From: Adhaeribacter soli
Lineage (GTDB): Bacteria; Bacteroidota; Bacteroidia; Cytophagales; Hymenobacteraceae
Reading direction: 5' to 3'
DNA length: 64,000 nt
NCBI RefSeq assembly: GCF_008727925.1
Contig: NZ_VTWT01000004.1
Location: 124,001-188,000 of the forward strand
The notes under the pieces are model-generated. The model ran no database searches. It saw only the letters and a list, made by a program, of their open reading frames with translations, and was not told where the DNA came from. Below are positions 35,391-43,948 of the stretch, in pieces; position 1 is the first letter of the stretch, and each line of letters starts with the position of its first letter. Made by a program: the position numbers and the translations under genes.

Positions 35391-35710
35391 TAAACGGTAC
35401 CGTTTTAGCATAAAAAGTAAAAGCCTCCCTGGATTGTTTCGGAGAGGCTTTTACTTTTTTACGTGTTATTCCACTCAAATTTAGCATCTTCCATTATTTG
35501 ATATAGCACAAGCGGACGCTTGCGCTATAGCCTGCTGAAATTTTAATTTAATGGAAGTCGGTATTACAACTTAGCATTACTGATATTGAATCCAGAAACC
35601 TGATTTTTAACCAAAACGCCAACCTATTCGCAAATTCTTCGTCAAAAGTTTCTGAACTATCGTAATGCGGTTTTAAGCAAGCTTACTTGCAACCGAAATT
35701 CAGAAAACTT
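35391..35710. other. 320-bp ftsZ-mqo spacer
   Basis: It contains the ftsZ terminator (35412-35460) and a near-perfect palindrome, TATAGCACAAGCG (35502-35514) against CGCTTGCGCTATA (35517-35529), with one mismatch. The bases from 35530 to 35710 show no gene and no clear promoter motif. Confidence 0.65.
35412..35460 (+). terminator. Terminator of the dcw cluster
   Basis: A perfect 16-bp stem, AAAAAGTAAAAGCCTC at 35412-35427 with its complement at 35444-35459, ends in a T-run. It lies 22 bases after the ftsZ stop. It is symmetric and could work in both directions. Confidence 0.9.
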
Positions 35711-37228
35711 ATGACCAACAATAATATTCCCTTCCAGCCTGAACCCGATGTAGTATTGATCGGGGCCGGTATTATGAGTGCTACGCTGGGCGTTTTGCTG
35801 AAAGAACTGCAACCCGAGCTCACCATTGAAATATTCGAACGCCTGGACGTGGCCGCCGCTGAAAGTTCCGATGCCTGGAACAATGCCGGAACCGGCCATT
35901 CCGCCTTTTGCGAACTCAATTACACGCCCGAACTTCCGGACGGCACGATCGAGATTTCCAAAGCCGTAAAAATTGCCGAGTCCTTTGAAGTATCGAAGCA
36001 GTTCTGGTCTTACCTTATTCAGCATAATATTCTAAAACTGCCCGATACGTTTATCCGCAAAATTCCGCACATGAGTTTTGTGTGGGGCGAGCGAAACGTG
36101 GAATTCTTACGTAAGCGGCACGCGGCCCTTACGCAATGCCATTTGTTTAAAGACATGGAATATTCCGAAGATCCGGTGCAGCTGCAGAAATGGATCCCGC
36201 TCATGATGGAAGGCCGCGACACTTCTCAAAAAATGGCAGCCACCTGCATGGGCATTGGCACCGACGTAAACTTTGGCACCTTAACCCGCTGCATGTTCCA
36301 CTACCTGAAAGGTACAACCGGCGTGAACCTGCATTTTGGCCAGGAGGTGCGCAAGCTTCGCCAGGAACCGGACGGAAGATGGAACGTGCGAGTAAAAAAT
36401 CTGGCTACCGGCGAAAAGCACAATGTGCGGGCAAAGTTTGTGTTCATTGGCGCCGGAGGCGGTTCCTTGCCTTTGCTTGAAAAGTCGGATATTCCGGAAG
36501 GAAAAGGCTTTGGCGGTTTCCCGGTAAGCGGCCAGTGGCTGGTTTGCAACAATCCGGAAGTTATTGAAAAGCACCAGGCCAAAGTTTACGGCAAAGCTTC
36601 GGTTGGAGCGCCGCCTATGTCAGTACCGCATTTGGATACCCGCGTAATAAACGGGAAGAGAGCGTTACTTTTCGGACCTTATGCCGGTTTCTCTACCAAG
36701 TTCCTCAAAAGCGGTTCTTATTTCGATTTGCCGGCCTCCATAAAACTGAACAACCTCCGGCCTATGCTATATGCCGGCGCCCGGAATATTCCTTTAACCC
36801 GCTACCTGATCAGTCAGGTCATGCAGTCGCCGGAAGACCGGTTAGCCGTGCTGCAGGAATTCGTGCCCCACGCCAAACTGGAAGACTGGGATTTGCAGAT
36901 TGCCGGGCAGCGGGTGCAGATCATTAAGAAAGACGAGGAGCAGGGCGGGGTCCTGGAATTCGGAACGGAAGTGGTGAGCGCCAAAGACGGTTCCTTAGCT
37001 GCTTTGCTCGGCGCTTCGCCGGGTGCTTCTACGGCAGTGGCCATTATGCTGAACCTGGTTGCGCGCTGTTTTCCGGAAAAATATAGATCCGAAGAATGGC
37101 AGCACAAGATCAGGCAAATGATTCCTTCGCATGGGCAGGATCTGGGTAAGAATGCGCAATTGCTGGAAGAAGTAAGAACCTTTACGAGCGAAGTGCTTGG
37201 CCTGAAACCGGTAGCATCCAGGTTGTAG
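35711..37228 (+). CDS. mqo: Malate:quinone oxidoreductase
   Basis: FAD-dependent, membrane-associated enzyme oxidising malate to oxaloacetate and passing electrons to quinone; it replaces or assists NAD-malate dehydrogenase in the TCA cycle. 505 residues from ATG 35711 (a TTG at 35687 would add eight). The FAD-binding start is [18 protein letters not shown], followed by [23 protein letters not shown], a hallmark of Mqo. A further family segment is [17 protein letters not shown], and the C-terminal [14 protein letters not shown] closes the flavin site. It stands alone between terminators. Confidence 0.96.
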   Translation: MTNNNIPFQPEPDVVLIGAGIMSATLGVLLKELQPELTIEIFERLDVAAAESSDAWNNAGTGHSAFCELNYTPELPDGTIEISKAVKIAESFEVSKQFWSYLIQHNILKLPDTFIRKIPHMSFVWGERNVEFLRKRHAALTQCHLFKDMEYSEDPVQLQKWIPLMMEGRDTSQKMAATCMGIGTDVNFGTLTRCMFHYLKGTTGVNLHFGQEVRKLRQEPDGRWNVRVKNLATGEKHNVRAKFVFIGAGGGSLPLLEKSDIPEGKGFGGFPVSGQWLVCNNPEVIEKHQAKVYGKASVGAPPMSVPHLDTRVINGKRALLFGPYAGFSTKFLKSGSYFDLPASIKLNNLRPMLYAGARNIPLTRYLISQVMQSPEDRLAVLQEFVPHAKLEDWDLQIAGQRVQIIKKDEEQGGVLEFGTEVVSAKDGSLAALLGASPGASTAVAIMLNLVARCFPEKYRSEEWQHKIRQMIPSHGQDLGKNAQLLEEVRTFTSEVLGLKPVASRL

Positions 37229-37256
37229 GTTACTTGAAACGGTAGCCTGGTGACCC

Positions 37257-37298
37257 AAAAAGTAGAAGCCTCTTCCTGTAAAGGAAAGAGACTTTTTA
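37257..37298. terminator. Terminator between mqo and the methyltransferase gene
   Basis: CTCTTCC (37270-37276) pairs with GGAAAGAG (37283-37290), and outer AAAAAGT (37257-37263) pairs with ACTTTTT (37291-37297). The two flanking genes converge, and the A/T-rich outer arms suit termination from both sides. Confidence 0.7.
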
Positions 37299-37321
37299 TT
37301 TGAAAAAATGCAGCTTTAAAC

Positions 37322-38086
37322 CTACGGTTGGGAAACAATCAACCGCAAAGCACAGGTAAAATAAGGCTGGGTTCGGTAGTTGCCGTATTTCTGATCCCAG
37401 GCACCGGATTCCAGGTCATCGGCTAAGGCTTTTACCAGTTTTTCTTCCAGGCCCTCCGGTAAAAAGCCCCAGGCCGATTGCGACTTCCGGACCTCTCTTT
37501 CCAGAAAAGCTTCCGGCCGGCCGTAAAAGGCTTCCTGAAAACCATCGACACAATCCAGCGGAACCGGAATGGGTTTCACTTCGCAATTTCCGCCCAGGGC
37601 TTTTACTATTGTTTCGATTTTCGGGTAACGCTGCCTTTCTACGGCAATCAGCTCGGGGAAGTAATTCACGTTCCAGAATTCATCCAGGGCATCCGGATCG
37701 AAGGTCATGACCAGGACCGGACCGGTGGTTACGCGGCGTAATTCCTTCAGGCCTTTTTGCAGATCGGGCCAATGGTGTACCGTAACCATTGCCATGGCCG
37801 CATCAAAGGCCTTGTCATCGAATGGCAGCGAATCGGCAGTTCCGATTAAGGCCGGCACTTTCCCGTTTTTCTTCCGTTGCGACCGCATCATGGCCGAAGG
37901 TTCTACTGCCACCACATACCGGTTATCAGGCTCATACGAACCTGCTCCGGCGCCTACGTTCAAAATAGTTTTGGCCTCGCCTAAAGCTTCGGTTACGTAT
38001 GCTGCAATTCTGGGGTCGGTTCGGCGGATATTGGAATACGTTTGTCCGCCTGTTTCATAATTAAATGCAGGGTTCGAGATCTTCAT
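37322..38086 (-). CDS. Class I SAM-dependent methyltransferase
   Basis: A 254-residue soluble methyltransferase of the UbiE/Methyltransf_11 type. The SAM loop is TILNVGAGAGSYEP (near 40-53), followed by VAVEPSAMMRSQR (acidic loop) and GTADSLPFDDKAFDAAMAMVTVHHW (motifs II and III). It has no substrate signature; small-molecule or lipid targets are usual for this group. The first residues NPAFNYETGGQTYSNIRRTDPRI are common in members annotated only as methyltransferases. It converges on mqo across a terminator. Confidence 0.85.
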   Translation of the reverse strand: MKISNPAFNYETGGQTYSNIRRTDPRIAAYVTEALGEAKTILNVGAGAGSYEPDNRYVVAVEPSAMMRSQRKKNGKVPALIGTADSLPFDDKAFDAAMAMVTVHHWPDLQKGLKELRRVTTGPVLVMTFDPDALDEFWNVNYFPELIAVERQRYPKIETIVKALGGNCEVKPIPVPLDCVDGFQEAFYGRPEAFLEREVRKSQSAWGFLPEGLEEKLVKALADDLESGAWDQKYGNYRTQPYFTCALRLIVSQP

Positions 38087-38266
38087 TGAAATTTAGGTTT
38101 TGCATGAAAGGTTTTGCCACTAAGACAAGCCGAAATCTGCTTTGGTTGCATGGGATCTTACCGGAATTTTACCTTTTACTTATGTACTTTTTATTGAACG
38201 TTCAGGCTTCCTTTATCTGAGGAGATTAAACATTGCAGAAACCAGCCGTGGGGTCTTGTGTCTGGA

Positions 38267-38599
38267 TTATGCTTCGTGCGACACCGCTTTCAGCCCGATA
38301 ATCGAGCCGATGAGGGTAAAAAGAAAGAAGATCCGCCAGAAGCTGGCCGGGTCTTTAAACACCAGAATTCCCATTATGGCGGTACCCACGGCACCAATTC
38401 CGGTCCAGACTGCATAGGCCGTGCCGATCGGTAAGGTTTGGGTGGCTTTCATCAGGAGTAACATGCTTACGGTTAAACAAGCCAGAAAACCGCCGTACCA
38501 CATATACATTTCATTTCCGGTAGTTTCTTTCGTTTTTCCCAAGCAGGAAGCAAAAGCTACTTCAAACAGGCCGGCAATTATCAGGATGATCCAGTTCAT
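38267..38599 (-). CDS. Small multidrug resistance family transporter, SugE/Gdx-like
   Basis: A 110-residue protein with four membrane helices. The conserved Glu of helix 1 is in IAGLFEVAFA, and the family segment LPIGTAYAVWTGIGAVGTAIMG matches the guanidinium-exporter (Gdx, formerly SugE) branch better than the EmrE branch. Proton-coupled export of guanidinium or a similar cation is the likely role. It lies 69 bases after a Crp-like regulator on the same strand, so the regulator may control it. No guanidine riboswitch is recognisable upstream. Confidence 0.85.
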   Translation of the reverse strand: MNWIILIIAGLFEVAFASCLGKTKETTGNEMYMWYGGFLACLTVSMLLLMKATQTLPIGTAYAVWTGIGAVGTAIMGILVFKDPASFWRIFFLFTLIGSIIGLKAVSHEA

Positions 38600-38668
38600 A
38601 CTTTTTTAAGCAAAGGTCCGGAAGATGGCTGAAAGATTATTTCTCAAATGTGAAAAAATGCAGCCGTT

Positions 38669-39232
38669 TTACCTGATTTCCGCCCTGATCCGGCTTAAGC
38701 TGCCCCGGGTTATTCCCAGGTAAGAGGCAATATGCCCCAGCTGAACCCGCTGTATTAAGTCCGGATGCTCGTCGAGCAATTGCTGGTAGCGTTCGGAAGC
38801 GGTGCGGAATTGCCGGGAAATGAGTCGTTCTTCCGTTTTTATGAGTTCCTGTTCGGCAAACCGCCGGCCCCAGTTGGAAATGGGCAGGTCTTCCAGAAAG
38901 AGTTTTTGCAGGTTACCGGCCTGTAATTCATATAAAACGCAATCTTCCAGCAACTCGATGCTTTCGTAGCCCTTCTGGTTTTCCACGTAGCTTTTCATGG
39001 AAATAACGGTATCGCCTTCCTTTCCAAACCAGAACGTTACTTCGGTATCCGGTAAGCTGGCAAACGCGCGGGCAATTCCTTTTTTTATAAAATAGATGTT
39101 CGGCTCAACTTTATCGGCCCTTAAAAGAATATGGCCTTTGGGAAAGGTGATCTCGGTAATGCTTGCTTTGAGGATCGCTTTAGATGTGCCGGGAAGCGGG
39201 TGAATTTTATCGAGGATTTGATCTAGGTGCAT
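38669..39232 (-). CDS. Crp/Fnr-family transcriptional regulator
   Basis: A 187-residue regulator. Residues about 10-115 form a cyclic-nucleotide-binding-type beta barrel (FPKGHILLRADKVEPNIYFIKKGIARAF), then a dimer helix and a C-terminal helix-turn-helix (IQRVQLGHIASYLGITRGSLSRIRAEI). The phosphate-binding RxS motif of true cAMP receptors is not evident, so the ligand is unknown. The HTH sits at the very end without the usual wing, as in many Bacteroidota members. It is followed by the SMR transporter gene. Confidence 0.88.
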   Translation of the reverse strand: MHLDQILDKIHPLPGTSKAILKASITEITFPKGHILLRADKVEPNIYFIKKGIARAFASLPDTEVTFWFGKEGDTVISMKSYVENQKGYESIELLEDCVLYELQAGNLQKLFLEDLPISNWGRRFAEQELIKTEERLISRQFRTASERYQQLLDEHPDLIQRVQLGHIASYLGITRGSLSRIRAEIR

Positions 39233-39400
39233 TTATTATCTCCTGCTTGCGTAGCACATTGCGTTTTGCGACTTGCCGAAGGACGGGATTTTTTCACGAA
39301 TATAAAATAAGCAGTAAGGCAGAACCTGCGCAAATGTTTTCCAAGGTCCGTCGGCCGGACTTTCATCAAGCCGATCCTTGGGCGATTGTGTTTGGCAACG

Positions 39401-40801
39401 TTATTCTTTCTCTACTATATTTCCCTTTGCGCCGTTTGCATCCAAACCTGTTCGGTCTGTGATTTTGCCTTTGTCGATCTGCACTGCTATACCTTGTTTA
39501 GAAGCAGCGGATATATTGGTTAATGGTGTCTGGCCATTATCCGTAACGGACACGGCAACGGAATTTTTCCCATTGGCTTCCACCATTCCTTTTATTTCCA
39601 CTTGCTGAACCAGGCCACCTTCCACATTAAAAGAATGCACCTCGTCGCCGTGCGTGGTAATACCGCCGGAAATTGTTAATTTCCTGATTTCACCTCCCGG
39701 TTTTACGCTAACTCCATCAGCCGGAAGTTCCATGATTACGCCTTTAACCAGCGTTTGTCCTTTGGAGCCATGGGTTACAATTCCGTTTTTAACGGTTATG
39801 CTCCCTACCGGTTTACTTACCTGCATCCCGATAGAGCCGTTGCCATGCGTAATCAGGGAATGAAAGGTTGATTTGGTAACCGTCCCGTCGTATTGATTAA
39901 ACCCGCGTGCGCCTAAGCCAAAGGTTTCAATCTTATCTTTCGCTTCAAATTCATCCACAACCCCGAAGTTCACAAAGCCGATCCCACTCGGACCATAAGA
40001 AGTGATGGGTTTTTCTGCCGTCCATTTTTCCACCTTTCCCCACGTATCCAGCACCATATCGTTAACGCCATAGGTAGTTATTTCGCCAGTATGTGTGATG
40101 TTTTTTACCTTGGTTCCGTTGACTATAAACACGCCGGCCGTGATCATATCGGGCTGGCCGTACGGCAACATACCGTTGGAGTAAATTGCTCCCGTGGTAA
40201 TATTGTCGGCAATTACCCAACCGCCCTGATCGCCAAAGCCGCACACAAATAACCCGGAGCCAATTACCGGTGCACCCTTACGACCCAGACTAATGTTGGT
40301 TAAAGTGGCATTGATTACACTTTCTGTATCGCTGTTATAATTGTAAACGGTAAACGCACCCTGGTAAACATTTACGCCATACTTCTGTGGCTGCTCCGAA
40401 TACCGGCGGGAATCACAAGCCACAATGTCTATGTTGTCGGCAATAAGATCGGTTTTGCTGGTTCCCGCTCGGGTTAAGATCTGAACCTGCCCGGTTACTG
40501 TAAGGTTTTTCAGGGTAAGGGTTCCAAGATCGGCCTGGTTGCTTAGCAAATAAATGGCCCGGTTGTTCGGATTGGTTTGAATGGTAAGATCAGCAACCTC
40601 ATTGTTGGCGGTAAGACCAAGGCCGTCGCTGCTGCTGAAACTTAAAATACACTTGTCTTTGTCAGTGCCTGTTATACTGAAGCCGGCGGGTAAGGTAATG
40701 GCGTAAGGACAAAGTATTGAGGTTTGTAATTCCAAAGCCGCCGGAGTGGCATTATTGAGAGCTGCCATCAGTTCTACCAGGGAATTGATCTGTATTTTCA
40801 T
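39401..40801 (-). CDS. Unrecognised beta-helix-like repeat protein without signal peptide
   Basis: A 466-residue protein. The start (MKIQINSLVELMAALNNATPAALELQ) has no signal peptide. From about residue 45 to 455 the sequence is a run of short turns rich in Ile/Val, Gly, Thr and Asn, such as ITTYGVNDM, IETFGLGARG, ITHGNGSIGM and ITTHGDEV, repeating the idea I-x-T-(Y/F/H)-G roughly every 20-40 residues. This fits a right-handed parallel beta-helix. It is not the usual secreted pectate-lyase type, as no catalytic residues stand out. Immediate neighbours give no clue. Cytoplasmic or leaderless export are both possible. Confidence 0.7.
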   Translation of the reverse strand: MKIQINSLVELMAALNNATPAALELQTSILCPYAITLPAGFSITGTDKDKCILSFSSSDGLGLTANNEVADLTIQTNPNNRAIYLLSNQADLGTLTLKNLTVTGQVQILTRAGTSKTDLIADNIDIVACDSRRYSEQPQKYGVNVYQGAFTVYNYNSDTESVINATLTNISLGRKGAPVIGSGLFVCGFGDQGGWVIADNITTGAIYSNGMLPYGQPDMITAGVFIVNGTKVKNITHTGEITTYGVNDMVLDTWGKVEKWTAEKPITSYGPSGIGFVNFGVVDEFEAKDKIETFGLGARGFNQYDGTVTKSTFHSLITHGNGSIGMQVSKPVGSITVKNGIVTHGSKGQTLVKGVIMELPADGVSVKPGGEIRKLTISGGITTHGDEVHSFNVEGGLVQQVEIKGMVEANGKNSVAVSVTDNGQTPLTNISAASKQGIAVQIDKGKITDRTGLDANGAKGNIVEKE

Positions 40802-40923
40802 GGTTTCTGTGTTTAAGGTAAATTACCTGAACAGGTCGCACAACACACAACTGCTTCAGAAACCAAATGTTCAGCTTACCGGGATCTTAATCCTGAATAA
40901 GCTACCTTTTTCTACCTCAAAAA

Positions 40924-41034
40924 CGCTACCATTTCACCTGAAAAACCACTCAAAGCTAAACTCCCATTCCGAACTTTCCTTTTTTCTGTGCTTTCATGAT
41001 CCGCAGTTCTGCTTTTCGAAGCTTCCCACAGAGG
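40924..41034 (-). pseudogene. Decayed copy of the 3' end of the AMP-ligase gene
   Basis: This 111-bp stretch aligns with 43928-44046, the last codons and downstream flank of the AMP-dependent ligase at 43949-45643. Shared landmarks are CGCAG(T/C)TCT, CTACCATTTC and CTCAAAGCTAAACTCC. On the minus strand the fragment translates as GKLRKAELRIMKAQKKGKF against the ligase GKIRRVELRATEAQKKARK. It lacks about nine bases near the end, and homology fades upstream of the GK(L/I)R position. An open frame (40956-41180) runs through it but looks accidental. Confidence 0.6.
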
Positions 41035-41169
41035 TTTTTTGTAAAGCCGATTTGCACGTGTCCTCTATATAAATTCAATGCGAAAGCTGCGCTGCATTCA
41101 AAAGTTCTGCCCTGTTCGTCAGTGGCGCCTGCAGCAATGCCTGGTTGCCAGTTATTTTTCTGCAGATTG

Positions 41170-41526
41170 TCAGTTTTCATCTTCGGTTTGTTCTACGTGC
41201 AGGATGTGTAGAAGCCGGTGAATGATGGGGGTGAAAAACACGGCTGTAATACTCAAAAATGCTACGCCGCTGTACAAGGCATAAAGGGAAGAAAATATTT
41301 TGGCAGTAGGCGTAGTCATTTCCACCACCGGTCCCATGCCGGTCAGGATCATACAGGCCATATGAAAACTGTCGAGCCAGGAAATTTTGCCGAAATGATG
41401 ATAGCCGATGGTGCCCAGTGATACTGAGATCAGGATCAGGCCAAAAGCGAACAAGCCGTAACGCCCAAGCCGGACTAAGAAGTGCGGGAAAGGAACAACT
41501 TTTTGTCGGCGATTTTCTAATTTCAT
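41170..41526 (-). CDS. Two-helix membrane protein with K-channel-like layout
   Basis: A 118-residue protein with a membrane helix at about 20-42, a re-entrant-looking segment (SWLDSFHMACMILTGMGPV, about 50-68) and a second helix (LYALYSGVAFLSITAVFFTP, about 80-100), followed by a charged tail. This is the order of a 2TM pore-domain subunit, and KIFSSLYALYSGVAFL resembles the inner helix of Ion_trans_2 channels. The selectivity-filter position reads TGMGP instead of TVGYG, so potassium selectivity is doubtful. The match to the fold is my inference from the pattern; the real function is unknown. Confidence 0.7.
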   Translation of the reverse strand: MKLENRRQKVVPFPHFLVRLGRYGLFAFGLILISVSLGTIGYHHFGKISWLDSFHMACMILTGMGPVVEMTTPTAKIFSSLYALYSGVAFLSITAVFFTPIIHRLLHILHVEQTEDEN

Positions 41527-41670
41527 TTCTTTGGGAGTTCTTGCCTGAGGTCTTCCGGAAAGTGGGTTTACACTTCGTGAATTTCCGGTAATTTTTGTTT
41601 GATTGAACCCGTACAGGTCCGGTTTTCGCGCTGAGCAGTTTTGTTTCAGGAGCGGTTATACCAGGGTTGT

Positions 41671-41700
41671 CTTTTCCAACCAAAACACTACCTTTTTTCC
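41671..41700. repeat. Direct repeat, left copy (CCAAC-CAAAACACTACC)
   Basis: CTTTTCCAACCAAAACACTA and the following bases recur at 43911-43939, on the far side of the VIT and DUF3800 genes, and a weaker copy lies at 40908-40938. The pair brackets an accessory segment of about 2.2 kb. Confidence 0.5.
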
Positions 41701-41751
41701 TTTCGTCGGTTCGGTGCCCGCTGAATGTATTACCTCAAACCCTGATTTAAA

Positions 41752-42459
41752 TTAGCCTACGTTCACGCCGAATAAATAGCCTACCAAAGCCGTTAAACCC
41801 ATTGCGGCCGTGCCCCAGAAAGTAATGCGCAGGACGGCCTTCAGGATGCTGGAACTGCCAGTTTTAGCTGCCAGCGCACCCAAGGCGGCTAGAAATACGA
41901 TCGCAAAGAAATATAAAGCATACTCCATGTTGGCAACGGGCAGAAAGAGCGTAACCAGCAAGGGCAGCAAACTTCCCACGGTAAAAGAAGCTCCCGAAGC
42001 CAGGGCTGCCTGAATGGGGTTTGCCTGCGTGATTTCATTCATGCCCAGCTCGTCGCGCATGTGGCTGCCTAAGGCATCGTGCTGGGTAAGTTCTCTGGCT
42101 ACGGTTAAGGCCGTTTCTTTTTTAAGCCCTCTTTTCTCGTAGATCTCCGCCAGGCGCTGCAGTTCAAGTTCGGGCATATCGGCTAATTCCTGCTTTTCCC
42201 GCGCAATATCGGCCTTTTCCACATCTTCCTGCGAGCTGACCGATACGTATTCGCCGGCCGCCATAGACAAAGCGCCCGCTACTAAACCGGCCACCGTGGC
42301 TAGTACAATGGGATCGCGGGTGCTGCTGGCGGCGGCCACCCCAATGGCAAGACTGGCAGTAGATAAAATGCCGTCGTTGGCACCCAGCACGGCTGCCCGA
42401 AGCCAGTTGCTGCGCTGTACAAAATGCGGGGCTAAATAGTCGTTCGTTTCTTCTGCCAT
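41752..42459 (-). CDS. VIT1/CCC1-family iron or manganese transporter
   Basis: A 235-residue membrane protein. Conserved VIT features: the start LRAAVLGANDGILSTASLAIGVAAAS (helix 1 with the Asn-Asp-Gly), LVAGALSMAAGEYVSVSSQ (helix 2), a cytoplasmic Glu-rich metal-binding helical pair (KADIAREKQELADMPELELQR), HDALGSHMRDELG, and three final helices. Members export Fe2+ or Mn2+ from the cytoplasm in bacteria. It stands alone on the minus strand; a -7-like motif with one mismatch lies upstream, but I do not call a promoter. Confidence 0.92.
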   Translation of the reverse strand: MAEETNDYLAPHFVQRSNWLRAAVLGANDGILSTASLAIGVAAASSTRDPIVLATVAGLVAGALSMAAGEYVSVSSQEDVEKADIAREKQELADMPELELQRLAEIYEKRGLKKETALTVARELTQHDALGSHMRDELGMNEITQANPIQAALASGASFTVGSLLPLLVTLFLPVANMEYALYFFAIVFLAALGALAAKTGSSSILKAVLRITFWGTAAMGLTALVGYLFGVNVG

Positions 42460-42536
42460 GGTTTGGTTTTTAGGAAATTGAAAGGCAACTCAAAGTGCGG
42501 TTGCAGGCTGGTTTGCGCCGAAAGTAAATTGCAAAA

Positions 42537-42725
42537 CTATGGTTTCACGGTTTGATATAGTTCCTGTGTTGTCGGAAGTCTGGTCAGCAGGATAGGTTTG
42601 ATGGTTACTTTCCAGCTTTGTTTTTTTCGGTCGTCGCGCAGTTCAATAAGGCTGGCGGGGATTGGGGTTAGGTGTGTTACTAGGAACTTAAAACTAATAG
42701 AACTAAAATCATGATTTAAGGCCAT
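42537..42725 (-). CDS. Possible small gene after the DUF3800 gene, unrecognised
   Basis: A 62-codon frame starting five bases beyond the stop of the DUF3800 gene, on the same strand, so translational coupling is conceivable. The product (for example LIELRDDRKKQSWKVTIKPI) has a central basic stretch and no signal or membrane segment. Its base composition is closer to the surrounding host genes than to the AT-rich DUF3800 gene. It could be a real small protein, the remnant of a longer gene, or chance. Confidence 0.3.
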   Translation of the reverse strand: MALNHDFSSISFKFLVTHLTPIPASLIELRDDRKKQSWKVTIKPILLTRLPTTQELYQTVKP

Positions 42726-42729
42726 TATT

Positions 42730-43875
42730 TCAATTTCCTAATAAATCCCTTAATTCTCTGAATTCATCATTATTAAGTAAGTCTAGATCGTTTCCAGTTG
42801 CAAGTTTTATTGTTTCCCTAGCCTCCTTAATTCGATTTAGCATTGGTAAAATGATTCTCTTGCCATGCTTTACAAAGTTGTTTAAATCCTTTGTACAAGT
42901 TGGTATTTTGTAACCATCTCTACCAGATGCTATTAGGATACCATTATCCCTTAATGCACCCACAACTTTTGTTCTAAAATATTCAGGCTTTAATTTATCC
43001 TGTCTACTTTGATTTAAATGCCTGAAAATTTCCTTAGTTGTTATATATCTATTTTTAGGGCTTGTTCTTTGGAAGAATAATAAAAGTTTCAGAAAATTCA
43101 GCTGATCAGTTTTTTGCTGGTCTGTTCCTGTATGAGAATCCAAAAAGTTTTGGATTCTTAAATAACTTACTTCAGCAATTTGGGGATCAAAGCTTTCATC
43201 AATATTAGATTCTGCTAATTCACTATAGGTAAACTCTCTAGGGAAGAAGTTAAAATCAATTGTGATTGGTTTTAGCAGTTCTTCAAATTCTTGGCTGAAC
43301 TCTGATTTTTTTGTTTCATCAAAAATGTAACTTAAAGTACCTGCAATGAAATCTGCTAATTGGATGAAGTAGCTTTGTTTGCTGTTTTGGATATTGAATT
43401 CATAACCAAAAAATAAGGTAGGTGGATGCTGTTTTTCAACATACCTTTTAAATTCTCTCATAAATTCGTTACCGCCGTGCTCATCAACAAATAACTCAAG
43501 GCTTGGAAATGTTCTGAAAAGTTCTTTATAAAGAAGATTATTTATGTATTTGTAAAATGACTTTTTATATCCAAAGCCTTTACCAAATAATTTTCTTTTG
43601 TCAACTATCACAGCATAAACCGAGATATCTAATTTGGCAATATCAGAAAGTATTCTTTTTCTTCTTGAATGATTTGGTCCAACTCCACTTGATTTAATTT
43701 CACCCGTTTGAAAGTTGTGAACTTTTCTAATCTGGTCAATCCCATCTCTAAGTTTATCCAGATTATCATTTTTGCAAATAACGGTTGCTACAATGAAGTG
43801 ACTTCCTTGAGTTTCGAAATTAAATGAGTTGTTTCCAAATTCGTCTGCAAATGCAGTTATTTTATTTTGCATCAT
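42730..43875 (-). CDS. DUF3800-domain protein (RNase H-like fold), AT-rich, probably acquired
   Basis: A 381-residue protein. Residues 5-200 match DUF3800: acidic pair at the first strand (FADEFGN, Asp11 and Glu12), GEIKSSG, a later strand with FVDEHGGNEF, and QLADFIAGTLSYIF. Carboxylates at these points fit a metal-dependent nuclease of RNase H fold. The last 130 residues are helical with a winged-helix look (TTKEIFRHLNQSR...VVGALRDNGILIASGRDGYKIP). The gene is clearly more AT-rich than all neighbours. DUF3800 proteins occur in phage-defence neighbourhoods and mobile regions, so a defence role is possible but not shown. Confidence 0.8.
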   Translation of the reverse strand: MMQNKITAFADEFGNNSFNFETQGSHFIVATVICKNDNLDKLRDGIDQIRKVHNFQTGEIKSSGVGPNHSRRKRILSDIAKLDISVYAVIVDKRKLFGKGFGYKKSFYKYINNLLYKELFRTFPSLELFVDEHGGNEFMREFKRYVEKQHPPTLFFGYEFNIQNSKQSYFIQLADFIAGTLSYIFDETKKSEFSQEFEELLKPITIDFNFFPREFTYSELAESNIDESFDPQIAEVSYLRIQNFLDSHTGTDQQKTDQLNFLKLLLFFQRTSPKNRYITTKEIFRHLNQSRQDKLKPEYFRTKVVGALRDNGILIASGRDGYKIPTCTKDLNNFVKHGKRIILPMLNRIKEARETIKLATGNDLDLLNNDEFRELRDLLGN

Positions 43876-43910
43876 TTAATCTATTAGTTTGCGTTTATAT
43901 AGCAATCTAC

Positions 43911-43939
43911 ACTTTCCAACCCAAAACACTACCATTTCC
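43911..43939. repeat. Direct repeat, right copy (CCAACCCAAAACACTACC)
   Basis: Matches 41671-41700 over about 25 bases with few differences (one inserted C and changes after ACTACC). It lies between the DUF3800 start and the AMP-ligase stop, so the pair flanks the VIT and DUF3800 segment. Confidence 0.5.
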
Positions 43940-43948
43940 TAACAAAAA

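Noticed and set aside
38142-38417. Rightward frame opposite the SMR transporter
   Set aside because: It is antisense to a well-conserved four-helix transporter and has no motif.
40956-41180. 74-codon frame between the beta-helix and channel-like genes
   Set aside because: Only the end matches the AMP-ligase C-terminus and it is better explained as a decayed fragment; it also overlaps the channel-like gene.
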